Shown here in pieces: positions 1-15,700 of a stretch of DNA of 64,000 nt. Made by a program: the position numbers and the translations under genes. The notes under the pieces are model-generated. The model saw only the letters and a list, made by a program, of their open reading frames with translations, was not told where the DNA came from and made no database searches. The stretch covers positions 372,001 through 436,000 of the forward strand of contig JAUKPH010000028.1 of NCBI GenBank assembly GCA_030549335.1. Reading direction: 5' to 3'. Positions within the stretch are counted from its first letter, which is position 1. The number at the start of each line of letters is the position of its first letter. The DNA comes from Pontederia crassipes (Eukaryota > Streptophyta > Magnoliopsida > Commelinales > Pontederiaceae).

Positions 1-153
1 AAGTGAATTAATGGAGAGAGGAAGAAATGAAAAAACGAAAAGTGAAATAATGAAGAGAGAAAGGAAGAAATGAAAAAATAAAGTTAAATAAAAATAAAAG
101 ATAAGAGTGATTGATGGTAAAAAAATTAAGATGTTACTAGTAGCATTTATCGC

Positions 154-195
<42 letters not shown>

Positions 196-422
196 GTATA
201 AAAAATTAGAAGTAATGGATTTATCAATAATAATATCTTAATATATATAATATGTTAGTATTTTAATTTTAGTAGGTTACTAAACTTTTATGCATAATAT
301 AATATTTGTTATATATATTATTAATATTATTATAAATAATATTATTTTAATAAAATCTAATTTAATCCGATTGAACTCGTCCAATCACGATCCAACCGAT
401 CCGATTATGATAACATTATTCG
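1..422. repeat. Partial hAT-type MITE, 3' end of a copy entering the window
   Basis: The stretch around 320-422 (an AT-rich block followed by a CGATTGAACTCG / CCAATCACGATCC segment and ending near ATAACATT) closely matches 6420-6552, the right end of the complete 712-bp element described below. The AG-rich stretch at 1-120 also resembles that element's interior. The left end would lie outside the window. Seen: the sequence similarity. Inferred: that it is the same element family. No duplication can be checked because only one end is present. Confidence 0.5.
154..195. repeat. (AAT)n microsatellite
   Basis: About thirteen tandem TAA/AAT triplets, inside the partial MITE. A simple repeat with no coding meaning. 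Confidence 0.9.
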
Positions 423-1223
423 TAACTAAACAAAATTTAATAAATTAACTTTAGATTCAATATGAAGTTGAATTTTTAAGTAATGATTCGGATATGTTAA
501 ATGCATAATGTACATGAGTTGATTGCATGAGCCTACTAACATATTACCAATAAGTCCAATGCTTAATGTGTTTAAAGATAAGATGTCAAAATGATGTATT
601 GAGTAAAATCCCTCCTCCCTCTCGTCAGACACTTAAATATTCCCTTTAACCGCTGACTAAATTCCAAATTTTCGGTTGTTAATTAACTGGATTTAATGCT
701 GCTCCATGACCATATCTTTAGCAACATTTACGACCATAATAAACAGGTCCCCTTTTCGAAGGAAATTTTAAAATCCCTACTATATAAATAGTACATTTGG
801 AAAACACCAACCTTCATAGGAATTGAAGTCGAATGTTTTTTTTTTCTTTCAGTCTCTCTTGCATCTTAAGGACTTGTAAACATCAGAGCATCGTTTGCTA
901 TAGACAGAAAATTGAGTTATTATGAACCTTGAATTTAAGTTTAACTGGATCATAAGATGAAAACGAAGCATACTTCATTGCAAAAATCCAAAATGCATAT
1001 GAAAAGAACTAAATAAACTTGTAGAAACTCGAGTATATGAAAACGGAGACAAAATACTCGAATACTATTGGGAGCTGTCTTGCAGGAACGAGAAAAGCAA
1101 AACGCAGACACTGTTTGCACGCTAATGTAACAATCTGTCTAGTGGGGAATGCAACCGGTTCAAAGAGAGACTGCAAGTTTCAAAGGCTAGAGCACTAACA
1201 AAATCCGGGAACTGGCAGAAGTT
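423..1223. other. Intergenic DNA and RPL5 3' flank
   Basis: No coding exon is visible. The part nearest 1223 must hold the 3' UTR of the minus-strand RPL5 gene. No clear poly(A) signal could be singled out. Confidence 0.5.
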
Positions 1224-3858
<2,635 letters not shown>

Positions 3859-3974
3859 CTCTTGGGGATCTCCTCCGTCCGCGCCGCCGCCTTCTCACGC
3901 GTGGGGGGCCGTCCAAGCGAGCGGAAGGAGGGAAATGAGTGGTTTTTATACGAGGAGGAAGCGCCGTCAAATGC

Positions 3975-4032
3975 TTGGGCTGGGGAAACCCTAGCGACCT
4001 CCTTTCTCCATGGGTCATGGACTCTATTGGGC
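3975..4032 (-). promoter_or_regulatory. RPL5 promoter: telo-box and site II (TGGGCT) motifs
   Basis: AAACCCTA lies at 3986-3993, and TGGGCT occurs nearby at about 3976-3981 and again at about 4024-4029, all 120-180 bp upstream of the RPL5 start codon. The pairing of telo-box and site II elements is well known in plant ribosomal protein promoters, where it links expression to cell proliferation. The motifs are seen; their function here is inferred. Confidence 0.6.
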
Positions 4033-4040
4033 TTGCGGGC

Positions 4041-4578
4041 TTTTGTCCACGTATCCTTACAAAGTGTTTGCAGGTTGCATTCAGCAGAATAAAGAGGGAA
4101 ATAATAGGAAAACGTATTCTGAAGAATATTTTTTGGGGGTTGATATTTTAATTTCTGTTAGAGTGATATATTCAATATTTAATAAAAAAAAGTTGTGAGG
4201 AGTGCTTGGAATGAAATAAATAAAAGAAAGAATAGAATGCCATAATGACATATTTGTCCTTAAGTAAAAATACTAATGCTACACTTTTCTTAGTGTTGAA
4301 ATTTTTATTCTTATCTAATAAAATGAAGTGGTAATAATAATTTGTTGCGTGACAACAGTGACGTTGTAGAATATATATATAGTTAGTCAATTTCTTATTT
4401 ACAATTGACTAATATATCATTTGTTCATAACTCAAGCTTTGAAAGCTACATGAAAAAACTGTCAATAGTCTTATTCTGTTACTTGTTTAATCAATCATGA
4501 TAAGTAGAAGTTTTGACATCCAAAAGCAACACAAAAAAAACAGCTTGTATGTATTTATACACATAAGTATACGCATAT
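4041..4578. other. AT-rich intergenic DNA
   Basis: No exon, TIR or repeat could be recognised in this stretch beyond simple A/T-rich sequence. Confidence 0.5.
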
Positions 4579-5142
4579 GGGATAAATGTGCTTCCAAAGT
4601 GACGGTTCTATGAAGGGATGTGGAACGGATCACGACCGTTGAATTTTAATCCTATAGTTGATTGTTTTAATATGATCGGTGATTTTACTCTCCCCCCATT
4701 CTGTTGTTCCCCTCTTTGGCAGATAATGGAGATGCCTTCTTCCTTGTTCGTTGGAGATGCATTCTTCAGCAGCCGTGTTCTACACCTAACAAAGCCCTGA
4801 AGAGAGCTGTCCACCTTCCCCCACTATGTTGTTCCCCTCTCCTTCCCATCTTTGCATTTGTCCGTCATTCGCTGCCCATGTTCTTCACTGGATACATTAT
4901 TTGTCTAGTCTTTGTTGTCCTTTGTGAGACAGAGCCTTGCCATTTCTCGTTCGCCATCGTCCTCTTTGTGCCATCATATGTCAATTCATTGTTGTCCGCC
5001 GTTCGTTGTTAGCCATATCATTCGCCAAACATAATTGGTTAGATGCCTAGTGGCATCCATGATGATGACACTAGCAAAGGCTCATTAAGGAGAAGGGAAG
5101 AAGATGAGAGGAATGATAAAGAGAGGAAAGGGAAAGAAATTT

Positions 5143-5324
5143 TTACACACTAATTTGGGGGTTAAAACATGGTAGCACAAATGGAGGGGAATGAAGAGAA
5201 AAAATAAAGATTCCCTTCCATTTCCCTCTATTAAGATTTTATCCAAATAAGGAAGAAAAATTTTTTTTGTGCCTTCCCCTCCTCATCTTTATCCTTCTTT
5301 CATCTCAATCCAAACACAGTGTAC
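5143..5324 (-). mobile_element. MITE, same family as the one at 54534-54928
   Basis: The right end in reverse reads ACTGTGTTTGGATTGAGATG and is followed by an AAGGATAAAG...GAGGAGGGG segment. The element at 54534 has the same order: TGTTTATTTGAGGTGAAAGG, then GGATAAATGGGG and GAGGAGGGG. The left end (ACACACTAATTTGGGGG) is a weak inverted partner. Superfamily unknown. No duplication could be confirmed. Confidence 0.4.
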
Positions 5325-5483
5325 TAGAAGGGTAGTGGCAGGAGAAGGCATTGGAGAAGGAGCTACGGGTGTCCGTTCGCCATCCATCATTCGTCGCTTG
5401 CCATTCATCGGATAGAGTGCCCTCTTAACGTCATGGTTTATTGGACAGAGCATCCTATTTGTGCCATCCTTTGTTAGATAGAG

Positions 5484-8400
5484 TGCAAGGACCCAAAATT
5501 CAATCCCGCCACGTGATGAAATCTCCTCTCGTGTGCTACTTCCTTCGATACTATTTTGACCATTTCATTGATCCATATGGTCAACAAAAAATGACACATA
5601 AACGGAATATTTGAAAAATAAATTATTACAATAATTTGATATGAAAATGCAAAATCTAATAAAAATAAAAGTACATCTCATAGTTTGAATATAAGACATC
5701 GGCATATAAAAGTTCATGGTACAACTCAATAGGTTTCATACATAACTCCAAAATGCAAAAGATTCAATAGATTCTACGGTAACAATGTGCAACCGCCAGC
5801 CAAGTTGAAGTTGTCGTGCACACATCAACATAGCATCGCAACAATTTTATCATAATTGAACCAGACCAATCGGTTCAACCAGTTCAATCATGAACCGATC
5901 AGTAATCCGATTTAGTTTGATATCAAAATCATTTTGATATTGAATCGGAAAAAATCGGTTCAACCCGGTTCAATTTAAGTTTTAAAAAATAAATTTAAAA
6001 AAATGACAAAAATAGGAAAGTTAAAAAAGGAAAAAAGGAAAGGAATATAAGAAATGTAAAAAAGGAGGAAATATGATATGTATAAAATTAACAGGAATTG
6101 AAATAAAAAAAATGTAAGTATTCAAATTGATTAACATTAAAATGAAAAATTATTAAAGGGCATAAATAAAGGAAATAAAAAGGAAAGTGTTAAAGAAAAA
6201 AGAAATAAGAATAATTTAGGATAAAATTTATTAATATAGCATCTATCATCAATATATAATAGATACTAAATAATAATAATCTATTTATATTTATATATTA
6301 ATCATTATTATTTATCATTATTAAAACTTTTAATAAATAAAATTATGTTATACTAGTTTTTAACATTTTTAATTGGTTATTAATACAATACTTATATATT
6401 ATATCATATAACTTATATTATATCTTTGTAATTATTATAAATAATATTATTTTAATAAAATTTGCCTCAATCCGGTCGAACTCGATTGGACTGATCCAAT
6501 CGCGACCCAATAAGAAATTCGATCCGATCGCTGGTTCAATTATAAAAACATTGCATCGCAAATAACTCAAGTACCTACGAGGATTACATAGGAGAGCAAG
6601 TTCAACCGTTAGGTCATAAGGAAGTTCCATCATAATGGACATGAAACAAACATAAATAGGGAGATATGATAGTAAATCAAAAGTTCATCATGGTTCCATG
6701 TCTTTTTGTTTCATTTCATTTTCATGTTCATAATTCATATTCTTCACGTTCATATTCATAAGGACAAAATCATTTCATTCATCTTTAGTCGTTTATTTTA
6801 TTCCATCTTATCCATAAATTAGAAGAGCTCTCCACTTTTACGGAGTATCATTGCAAACACACGAGTGCGTAGCTACTTAAATCATGGTGGACTGATGAGG
6901 ATCAGTGCAACGATAAGTGCCCTATAAGGAAAAGATGACATCGCCCAAGATAGTAACATTAATAGATGGAGTGTCTCACACAAGGTTATCATAAACTCTT
7001 ATATAGGTAAGCACACTCAACTTTCATCTTTATTAATTATGAACATATTTTTTTTGTCACATGAATCAATCAATATTGTAAAAAGCAAAGATGACTCCAA
7101 AATCATAATGTAGATGAGTATCAATAGATGGACAGTGGCTTGTCAAATTATGAGATTTAATTAAAGTCATATTTCCTCTGTCCACAAATCAGACGTTCAA
7201 AAGGGTTGAGCGGTCATCTATTTGGATTGCATTATCATATTAAAGAGATTCGGATGTCTATTTTATCGGTATGCATTAGGCGTCCAAAAATAGTTCGATC
7301 ATCCATCCTAAATTCATCCTTCGGTTGTTCAAAGGTCGTGTAAATCAGTCAATCAAAAGGTGTTTGATCATCCGTTATTGCACAAGGAATTTCTTAGACT
7401 TTCAATCAAGAGTTTTGATCGACGAAATGGTCGGTCACCTGTTGGAACCAGTTTCGTGATCCTCGGTTGACTGAAATGGATTTTCATCCACCCTCGGACC
7501 ATCTTTTGATGGGAATAGTTTAGATCGATCGTCCAAAATAGTTTCGATTGACCAATTGATTATCGTCATTAGTTTCATGTCTAAAAAATTTTCTAGTTCG
7601 ATCATCTAAAGGAGTTTTGAACTTCCATTCTGATCCTTATCAATCGTCCGATCTATTCTCGGACGTTCGATTTGGTAGTCGCTATATTTGGCCGAGGTGT
7701 TTCGAACGATAGTTCGTTCATTTCGGTCGGTAGAGTCATAGGTCATTGCGGGTCTTTAGATTTTCAATTAAGTTTTCAATTCAAACATAGATCTAATCAT
7801 ACCTATACATAATTCTAACGACTAGCATGCTTCAAGGCGTAAATCCTAACATATCCATGAACTATTTATCATGCATTTAGGTCATACATAATATTAATCT
7901 ATTTTTTCATCACAAGCAGCATTTCAACATTTATACTCATAATTTATAATCAAATCTTGAAACAAGATTTTTCAGAAATTCGTGATAACAATGCACTTTA
8001 GATCGATCAAGTATCATATGAGCATGAGTCTATATAGTAGGAAACATCATTCATGTGAATCCACAATAAGGCATTTGAACTCATCACACTTTGAGTAGAA
8101 AGATCATGTTTTTATTACAGAACCTTAAAGCATAAATTTCCACCCAATCTAACATAAATTTAAAGCCTACCAAAGTCCTTAGATCATGCAAATCCATCAA
8201 GAAAATCCATGACTCAGATCTCGTTAGCATACCTCTTTTGATGATCCTCGATTGACATGTCACTGGCTCTGATCCTAGCTTCCTGGTGGACATGTCGGAG
8301 TCACCCTATTGTCCTTTGGCCGAGACTAATGGAGGAAGAACACGAACAGGCGGAAGATGGATAAGAATATGTGATGAACATGAAGAAAGAAGAGGAAGAA

Positions 8401-8693
8401 GTGGAGCTTTATGGTCATAAAACCATTAGGTTTCGTCCATTTAAATCTTATGAATCATGGGTGGTGGAGGTTACAAATATCCAAGAGTTATGGCAATGTA
8501 AAGGAGGAGAATCAGATCAACGCCGATCCTTTATATTTTCTGTTGGTTGCACTTCCGGACGTTTGAAATAGTTTTGATCATTCGATGGAGCATCAGCCAA
8601 CTTATTGCGATATCGAGCACCCGTTTAATTTCGAGCATCCTAAAGGTCGATGTCAGTAATTTTAAAAAATTATGATAATTTTGATGTGTTACA
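5484..8693. mobile_element. Possible long solo LTR of a Ty3/gypsy-type retrotransposon
   Basis: The stretch opens TGCAAGGACCCAAAAT and closes TTTGATGTGTTACA, a TG...CA arrangement. Its opening resembles the TGTAAGGACCC-type LTR starts I associate with plant gypsy elements. It separates relics that match one another on either side, so it looks like an insertion. The two 5-bp flanks, TAGAG and TACAA, agree in only three positions, which is weak. Much of the interior (6850-7760) is rich in short motifs such as CGATCGTCC and GGTCATCC. No gag-pol coding is present. A 712-bp hAT MITE is nested inside. Confidence 0.35.
5841..6552. mobile_element. hAT-type non-autonomous element (MITE), 712 bp
   Basis: The element is flanked by a perfect 8-bp direct repeat, GCATCGCA, at 5833-5840 and 6553-6560, the target duplication length typical of hAT transposons. 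Terminal inverted repeats follow: ATAATTGAACCAG near the left end and, reversed, the same string near the right end (about 6530-6545). The interior is AT-rich and has no coding. A partial copy of the same family is at 1-422. Confidence 0.75.
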
Positions 8694-8992
8694 TACAACC
8701 TCACAATCGTTCTTCCTTCACTATCATTTGTCGTTTGTTGTTAGCCATCATCAGTTGGATGCCTCGTCAGGACACTACCAAAAAAGTAGGGAAAGGCGTC
8801 GGAGAAGAAAGAACGGTGGGAGTTAGGAAAATGGTGAAGATGAAGTGGAGGATGCCAAAATGAAATCATAGAGAGGACAATGTTGATGGATTATCTTTTT
8901 TCCCTCGTAAACAGAATTATGGTCGAATCTTAGATGAGCGGCCGTGATTCGCTCTGGATTCATCTAGGTAAATTGTCGCGTGCATTTATCCC

Positions 8993-9762
8993 ATATATAT
9001 GAGTTCATCGTGCCTATTGATATTTTTTTGGGTAGGCCAACAAAACATGACTCAATTGTTATATAAGTTGCAATGCTACTCTCCCTTTTTTTTCCATTTA
9101 TATATTAAAATCTACACGTTTTTTTTTAACTTTTATCACTCAATTTAAAAAATCGAGAAAATTAGTTATGATATTCTATTATTAATTTAATGATGACCGA
9201 TCTACATTTCTGTAGTAGTGTTGAACTACGTAAGTCTATTTTAGAATGATTTTATAAAAAATTAGAAATTACCGTGAATGCGTAGACCATAATCATAAGA
9301 TAATAGAAAGTTAAAATGTCAACGTGTCAAGATGTCCAAGCTCCTGGTTCATGATACAAAATCAATGCAATACATTTGTGTGGTTGTGCTAAACAAACAA
9401 TACGATTTTTTTTAATTTCACAATAATAATAATAATAAGTTAAAATTTGCGGCTACTAACAGCTAAAGGAGAGTCCAATCCTGGACCTCTCTTTCTGTGC
9501 TCCGTCGATCAGCAGCCACTAGAAAGTAGAAACACAAAACCCATCCGAATCCGCCGTTATCCCAACCGGCGCCACGCCATTGGACGATCCATCCAACGCC
9601 ACACGCGCCACCACCACATACTGCCCCCACCCACCACATAACACGCACATGCCGACGCCCACCGCACCCGTTCGACGGAAGTCCTCCAAGAGGCTGACAC
9701 GAAGAAGCAAGCTGATGAGTCTTTAAGCGCCTGGGAATTCGACGACGACGACGCAGCCCACG
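8993..9762. other. Intergenic DNA and 5' flank of the rhodanese-like gene
   Basis: Mostly AT-rich to about 9440, including a short AAT run at 9423-9438, then abruptly GC-rich from about 9540. The GC-rich part probably holds the promoter edge and 5' UTR of the gene starting at 9763. No single TATA box could be chosen with confidence. Confidence 0.5.
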
Positions 9763-12700
9763 ATGCTGCCCGTCTGCTCCGCCGCTGCAACCTGCTCGTC
9801 TTCCTCCCCGCCTTACTCTCAGGCAAGAACCCTGTTTCTTCTCCTCGGGGGGATGTGTACTCTTCTCACTGTTGTGCAGCTCGTTTCTGTCTCTTTAGTT
9901 ATATCTTCATTTGGGCACGAGGGCGTTCAATCCTCTGTGGAAGGCTTCGGAATGCGGCGTCCACGATGGGTTCCGTGCTCAGGAGAGCGCCGTGACGACC
10001 TTCAGGGCGCGCGCTGCGAAGTGCGCGCATTCGCTGGTCGTGGAAAAGCCCGACCAGTCGGGGTGGCTGGATTCGTCTATTTTCTCTCCGTACCCCAATG
10101 ATTTCGACGACATAGTGGGCAGATTTCCGGGAGAGATCCTCGATGGGGAGCAGGGGAACAGGTGCTACTCGGGAAGGGAGATGCTCGATGGGCTGCACCC
10201 TGTTTCTGAGGATTTTCCGCAACCCGAAATGTTATCAGATGGAATGGGCAATGACATCAGTGGTATGGTTAGCAACTCGGATGCAACGGCCGAAGGGTAT
10301 GTGGAATTGCCTTCTATTGATTCAATCAACGTGGATCTTTCTCAATCTGTCGATCAGAGTGTAGTTGCATTGCCCAATGCCGCATCTGCTGAGTCTGCCT
10401 TGGCGTCAGATGGCATAGTAGTTGCTCCACTGACAGTTTCAGATACAGTTGAAGCTACTAGCAGGACGTTCGTGGATTTCAAGGAAAGTATTGAAAAAAC
10501 AATAGGCAGGACAGAAGCTTCTGTGGAGAGCAGTTATAACGCATTGAAACTTTCCGTCTCTGATACCATTAAAAGCTTGACAGAATCACTGGATAGTTCA
10601 TTGAATGGTCTGCTGTCTACCACCGCCAGCTCCAAGCAGCAAGCCGCTAATGAATTGGCAGGCTTTTCTGATGCATTAAAGGAAAATGTTTACTCAGCTG
10701 GCGGTCTAACTACCGACTTTCTGAGGCAGGGAATTATCAATTTGGAGAATTCTCTGGGGAGTGCTACCTCATTCCTTGTTTATTCTTACGGGTCAGCAAA
10801 GTCATTTCTTCCACCAAACATCAGAGAGGCTCTCAACTTATCGGAGGAAAGAACTCTAGAAATTTTAAGTCCTGTTGGGTCTGCTTTAAATCAGGTATAT
10901 TCTGTTGTCACAGTTTGTTTCTACTAGCAAAATTTAGTGGCTTGTTGTCATTAGCATGGGGGATGCAGATATTTGCTATAATTGAAGGACTGGAAAAGAA
11001 TCTTGGTTTGGATCCCACTGATCCATTACTACAGTGTGCACTGTTGCTTGGCAGCTCAACAGCTATAGGGTAACCTCATGTCATAGCTCTTTTCCTTTCC
11101 TATTTATCCGGAGGACTTAACAGTATGAATATTTCTGGTTAAACTATCTCCTCTAATATTTGTTTGCAGGGTATCTTTCTGGTCGTTGATCTATGGAGGC
11201 TACTCCGGTGACCTAACTCCTGAAATGACCTTGGAGCTTCTTAAAAATGACAAGAATGCTGTACTAATTGATGTCCGGCCTGAGGCAAGAGACTGTAAAT
11301 TTCATCAGCCTTTTCTTCATGCCTATTATTTTTTTATAATAATCTTTCTGCACTTTGTGGAACATTTGCATCTTTTACTGTGGTCAAGGGAAAAAGCTTT
11401 CCATGATATCACATATGTATTCCACAAGAAGTTGGCATATTAATACTTTTAATTTTTCGCATCTCCTTTTAATTTTTCAAAGGGTTTTCGTTTAAGTAGG
11501 AATAAAACAGAATATATGCATAGCAATTTCACAAATAAATAACTTAGAGACGATTTGAAAGTTAGGCTAGGGGAGGATATAATTCCTCAAGTGACAAAGT
11601 TTAAATATTTAGGATCAATTGTAAGACAAGATAGTGAGATTGATGACGATGTTAATCATAGAATTCAAGCTGGTTGGTGTAAGTGGAGGAAAGCCACTGG
11701 AGTTCTTTGTGATAGAAAAGTACCCAATAAAGTTAAAGGAAAATTCTATCGTACTGCTATAAGACCAGCAGTGTTATATGGTAGTGAATGTTGGGCTATG
11801 AAGGGACAACATGAACGTAAAGTGGGAGTAGCGAATGTGTGGTCATACAAGATTAGATAAGATTAGGAATGACCATATACGTGAACGAGTCGGAGTGGCT
11901 CCTATTAGTGAGAAAATGGTAGAAAATCGTTTGAGATGGTTTGGTCATGTTTAGAGAAGACCATTAGATGCGCTAGTAAGAAGAGTAGATCAAATAATCT
12001 GGAGTCCGATTAAAAGAGGGAGAGGGAGGCCAAGGCGGACACTTGACGAACTAATAGAGCAAAATCTATTGGTGAATAATATACCGAAAGGTTTGATTAC
12101 TAATAGAGCGGAATGATATCGTATGATCCATGTAGCCGACCCCACCTAGTGGGATAAGGCTTTGTTGTTGTTGTTGTTTCGCATCTCCTTTTCAGTTTCA
12201 GACCTCAATAGTTATGCTTTGTGATAGACAATGCATCTCAGTTCTCATGTTCAAGGAAAGTCTAGAGAAGTTTTTTATGGGGATTACATCAAACTTAGGT
12301 TGTCGTTGATATGAGATTTCTTTTTTTGAGATGTGATATGAGAAAAATAGATAGCATCGAATTGCTTTTGGTAATGATTGTTTCATGCAGGATCTAAGGG
12401 AAAAAGATGGCATTCCTGATCTTCGGAGAGAGGCTAGGTCTAAATATGCCAATGTGATCGACATTGAGGTATGTTGATTTCTTCGCTATTCTTTACTTAC
12501 TAACCAGACTTTAAACTGAACAGAAAGTTGGAAAGAGATACTACTGCAAACATTCCTCATTCTATTATGTTTAGTTGGCACATGCTACTGCTACTCGAGA
12601 AATACATTAAGCTAATTATATCTCATGAAAAATGTAATATCAAGTGCCCTTTCTCATGTCTTGTTCATTCATCAGTTTGCATTGGTACGTACATTTGTAT

Positions 12701-15700
12701 CAAAATACACTAATAAATGTCATAAATAATTCGTTGATCCATGTTCATGAGATTCGACAGGGTTTTACGCTGGCTGTCGGGGCCTAACACAACCCTCCTC
12801 CTTTATCCGGGCTTGGAACCGGAGTAGAATTCTGCATATCAATTGATCCAAAAATTTAATCACATGATGAAATGCAATGTACATCCATAGTTTAGTAAAT
12901 GAACTGAAATAACAAAAGGGCGCAGAAAAGGACCACAAAAAGTTCAAAGAAGTGATCTTACTGTTCTTAAGAACATCAGCACCAATTATTTGCATTACAA
13001 TAAATGCCTCAAATCCTCGGGGTCAGGAAGTGAGGAACATCAACTTTTGGTTTCAAAGAATGTAGAACAACTAAGAGTATTATATGTATCCCACAATTTA
13101 AATTGCAACACTGTGGCTTCCTCGAGTAATATGGCCAATCACATGGCAAAACAATTGTAATTTCATCACATTTCTTTTGTACCAGGGAACAACTTGGACA
13201 TCTTCTTTTCTTTCTTTTTTTCGGTTCCCTGTGTGTCATGTATACGTATATTTGTTGGTCCTGTCCTATCGTTTGGTTTTACATGATTTTTCTTCTCTAC
13301 CATCCATAACAGTGACAAAAAAGTTCAATAATATTGTACTTGATTTATCATGTAGATTGATGGTTCAGTTAGGAAGCTGCTGAAGGGTGGGAGAGATGTG
13401 AATGATGCCTTGATTGCCACTGTCATCCGCAACTTGAAAATTGTTCGGGTATGAAAGTTTCTGCACTGCGACAAAGTCTTGCATCGAACAATTATGCTTA
13501 TGAGGAAGCATGACTTGTGCATATTCTTTCTTAACTATATAGGACCAAACAAAGGTTATCATTATGGACTCTAGTGATGGTCGTTCTAAAGCCATTGCAA
13601 GATCATTGAAAAAGCTTGGCGTGAAGGTAGGCATCACTGAAAGCACAATGTTTTTTGAAAGCACAATGTTGCATATGCAGCAAGTTCATAATAGCTATAT
13701 TAACATCAATTTCATGATAATCGCATTGTTCATTATTTTCTTGGAGACTCATTCTTCACACTGCTAAAAACATTTATTTATTTTGGCAAATACTCTCCTT
13801 AAAAAATTGGCAAATACACTATGTTGCCATCTTGTTATATTGGATATCTTTATTTACAGCATTGTGGTTTTTTTAATAAATGGTATTTTTGGGGAATTTA
13901 TCTTCCTATCCTGAGCAGTTCGATATTTGGGTTGCAGAACTCTTACTTGGTCCAAGGTGGCTTCCAGTCATGGGTTAAGAGAGGTCTTCGGATCAAAGAT
14001 TTAAAGCCTGAAACGGCATTGACACTATTGAATGAGGTAATGCAAAGCTGCCAAAGCATGAATGAAATTCTCGTTTCCAACTTCATATTTCAAGAGGTGG
14101 TGGAATGATACAGCCCAAGGTTCTTAAACTTGAGAGTGAGAGCCGGTATGATTCCAAGAATCTAGGTCGCAAAACCAAGTGAACTCTGTTCAAACTCGGA
14201 CCAAGGGGTAAACTCGGTAGACTCACGAGTGAACTTCGCAGAATAGGTAGAAGCGGATAAACTTGTATGGACTCGTGTGTGAAATCAGAGATTGTAGAAG
14301 TTGGGTATTAAATTGAGTTTTAAGGCATAATTGAAAAGTAAATATTTATAGAAATAAAAAGGAATATTTTTGAGGATTTGATAGAACTCTCCAAGCCTCC
14401 AACACATTTTATTTATTTATTTACACTAGGGTTTAGTAAATAAAAACGACTCGAGCATTTGGGGGAATTGCAACAAAGTTTAAGAAACTATAGGGCTTGA
14501 TATGATGAATAATTATTTACTTAAAGTGTCGACGTAGACTCTCAAGTTTGAAAATCTTAGTACAACGTCCCCCCATGACATCTATTCTAAAAAAATAAAT
14601 TAAATTTTAGTTTGTTTTGTGTCAAATCCATATCAGCTGATATTGACCTTATGACCCTGAAATATGCGTATTTTTCGTCTGAAACTCCTTAGGAAGTTTC
14701 CCTAAAAGAAACTCCTTCGCAAGTTTCAGGTAGTATGAATGTCACTTTAATCAAAATTAATCACGATGTAGTTGGCATATTCAGTATCTTAATAGGTATT
14801 GGCATGTAATCTGCACATTTAGAATTCATTTTTTTAGATTGCAACCGTTGACAGACATCGAACTAGTTGCAAATTATTTTGGCTGATATTTTCACCTGAA
14901 AGAGATTAGGCTGTCATCTTTCTGTTTCTTTTGGCCTTTTCTTGTCTGCTCTTCAATTTAATGTCTTTACATTCTTTATAGAAGAGATATGTCGATCAAT
15001 AAGTACTCTCTGCTTGCTGAACTAAGGCTTTCCTACAACATTTTTCCCCCGAGGATCATTGAAATTTATAATTTCATAGGGCATTAAAAGATCATGTTAG
15101 TAAATATGTATGCAGGAAGCTGAGGCAATTATCGAGGAAATCAAGCTTACCCCAGCACTTGTTATAGGATATGGTCTGGTAAGATTATTGCAAATGCTTT
15201 CTTTTCACAGCAACATATATATTCCAATATAGGATTTTAATTATTTGTTTCAACTATTATATTTTTATGCAAAACAAGATATTAGAATACCCCGTATTTT
15301 ATTTTATTTTCAGATAGTATACCCCTTAACTTGAACTAGGGATTCCTACTGATTTTTTTTTTTAATGTGGATTGAACAGGGCATTTCTGCTGGCATCTAT
15401 GCTTTACTCGGTGAGAAGATTTCAAAAGATTAAGTCATATTCTTTTAGAGCTAAGTTTATGTTCTATAAGCATATTGCCATCTGAAATTTAATATGCACG
15501 GAAACGTAAACTGAAGAAACTTTGAATTCAAGTATCCATTCATTAACATGTCATCTGTTCTCTCTATAAGAACCTATGATCTCCATAGTCCTATCATAAG
15601 AAATGTTGTTTTTAAGAACACCACACATGCACTTATAGTTTTGTACTTAAACCTTGGACTTGGAGACTTGTTTTCTTCATTATTAATGGGTCTACAGGTC

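Larger units (their letters stand above)
4579..8992. mobile_element. Candidate TIR transposon, non-autonomous, with nested insertions
   Basis: The left end reads GGGATAAATG and the right end CATTTATCCC, a perfect 10-bp inverted repeat. The match continues patchily inward, GATCACGACCG at the left against AATCACGGCCG inverted at the right, about 45-55 bp in. Ends beginning GGG suggest a Mutator- or PIF-like origin. No clean target duplication was found: the flanks are AT-rich and do not match over 8-9 bp. Direct sequence relics match between 4985-5130 plus 5330-5370 and 8700-8830, as expected if a unit of under 1 kb was later split by the insertions listed next. No transposase is seen. Confidence 0.4.

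Noticed and set aside
9911..10927. A 338-residue protein starting at 9911 as an independent gene
   Set aside because: The codon at 9911 is TTG and the frame runs past a splice donor at 10895; it is exon 2 of the rhodanese-like gene.
12985..13010. Diverged partner of 12711-12735 as a target duplication for the SINE-like fragment at 12729
   Set aside because: Only about 16 of 22 positions agree, and low-complexity A/T sequence inflates the match.
13009..13239. Small minus-strand frame with a KKRKKRR stretch
   Set aside because: It lies in an intron of the plus-strand gene, shows no recognisable domain, and has no splice partners.
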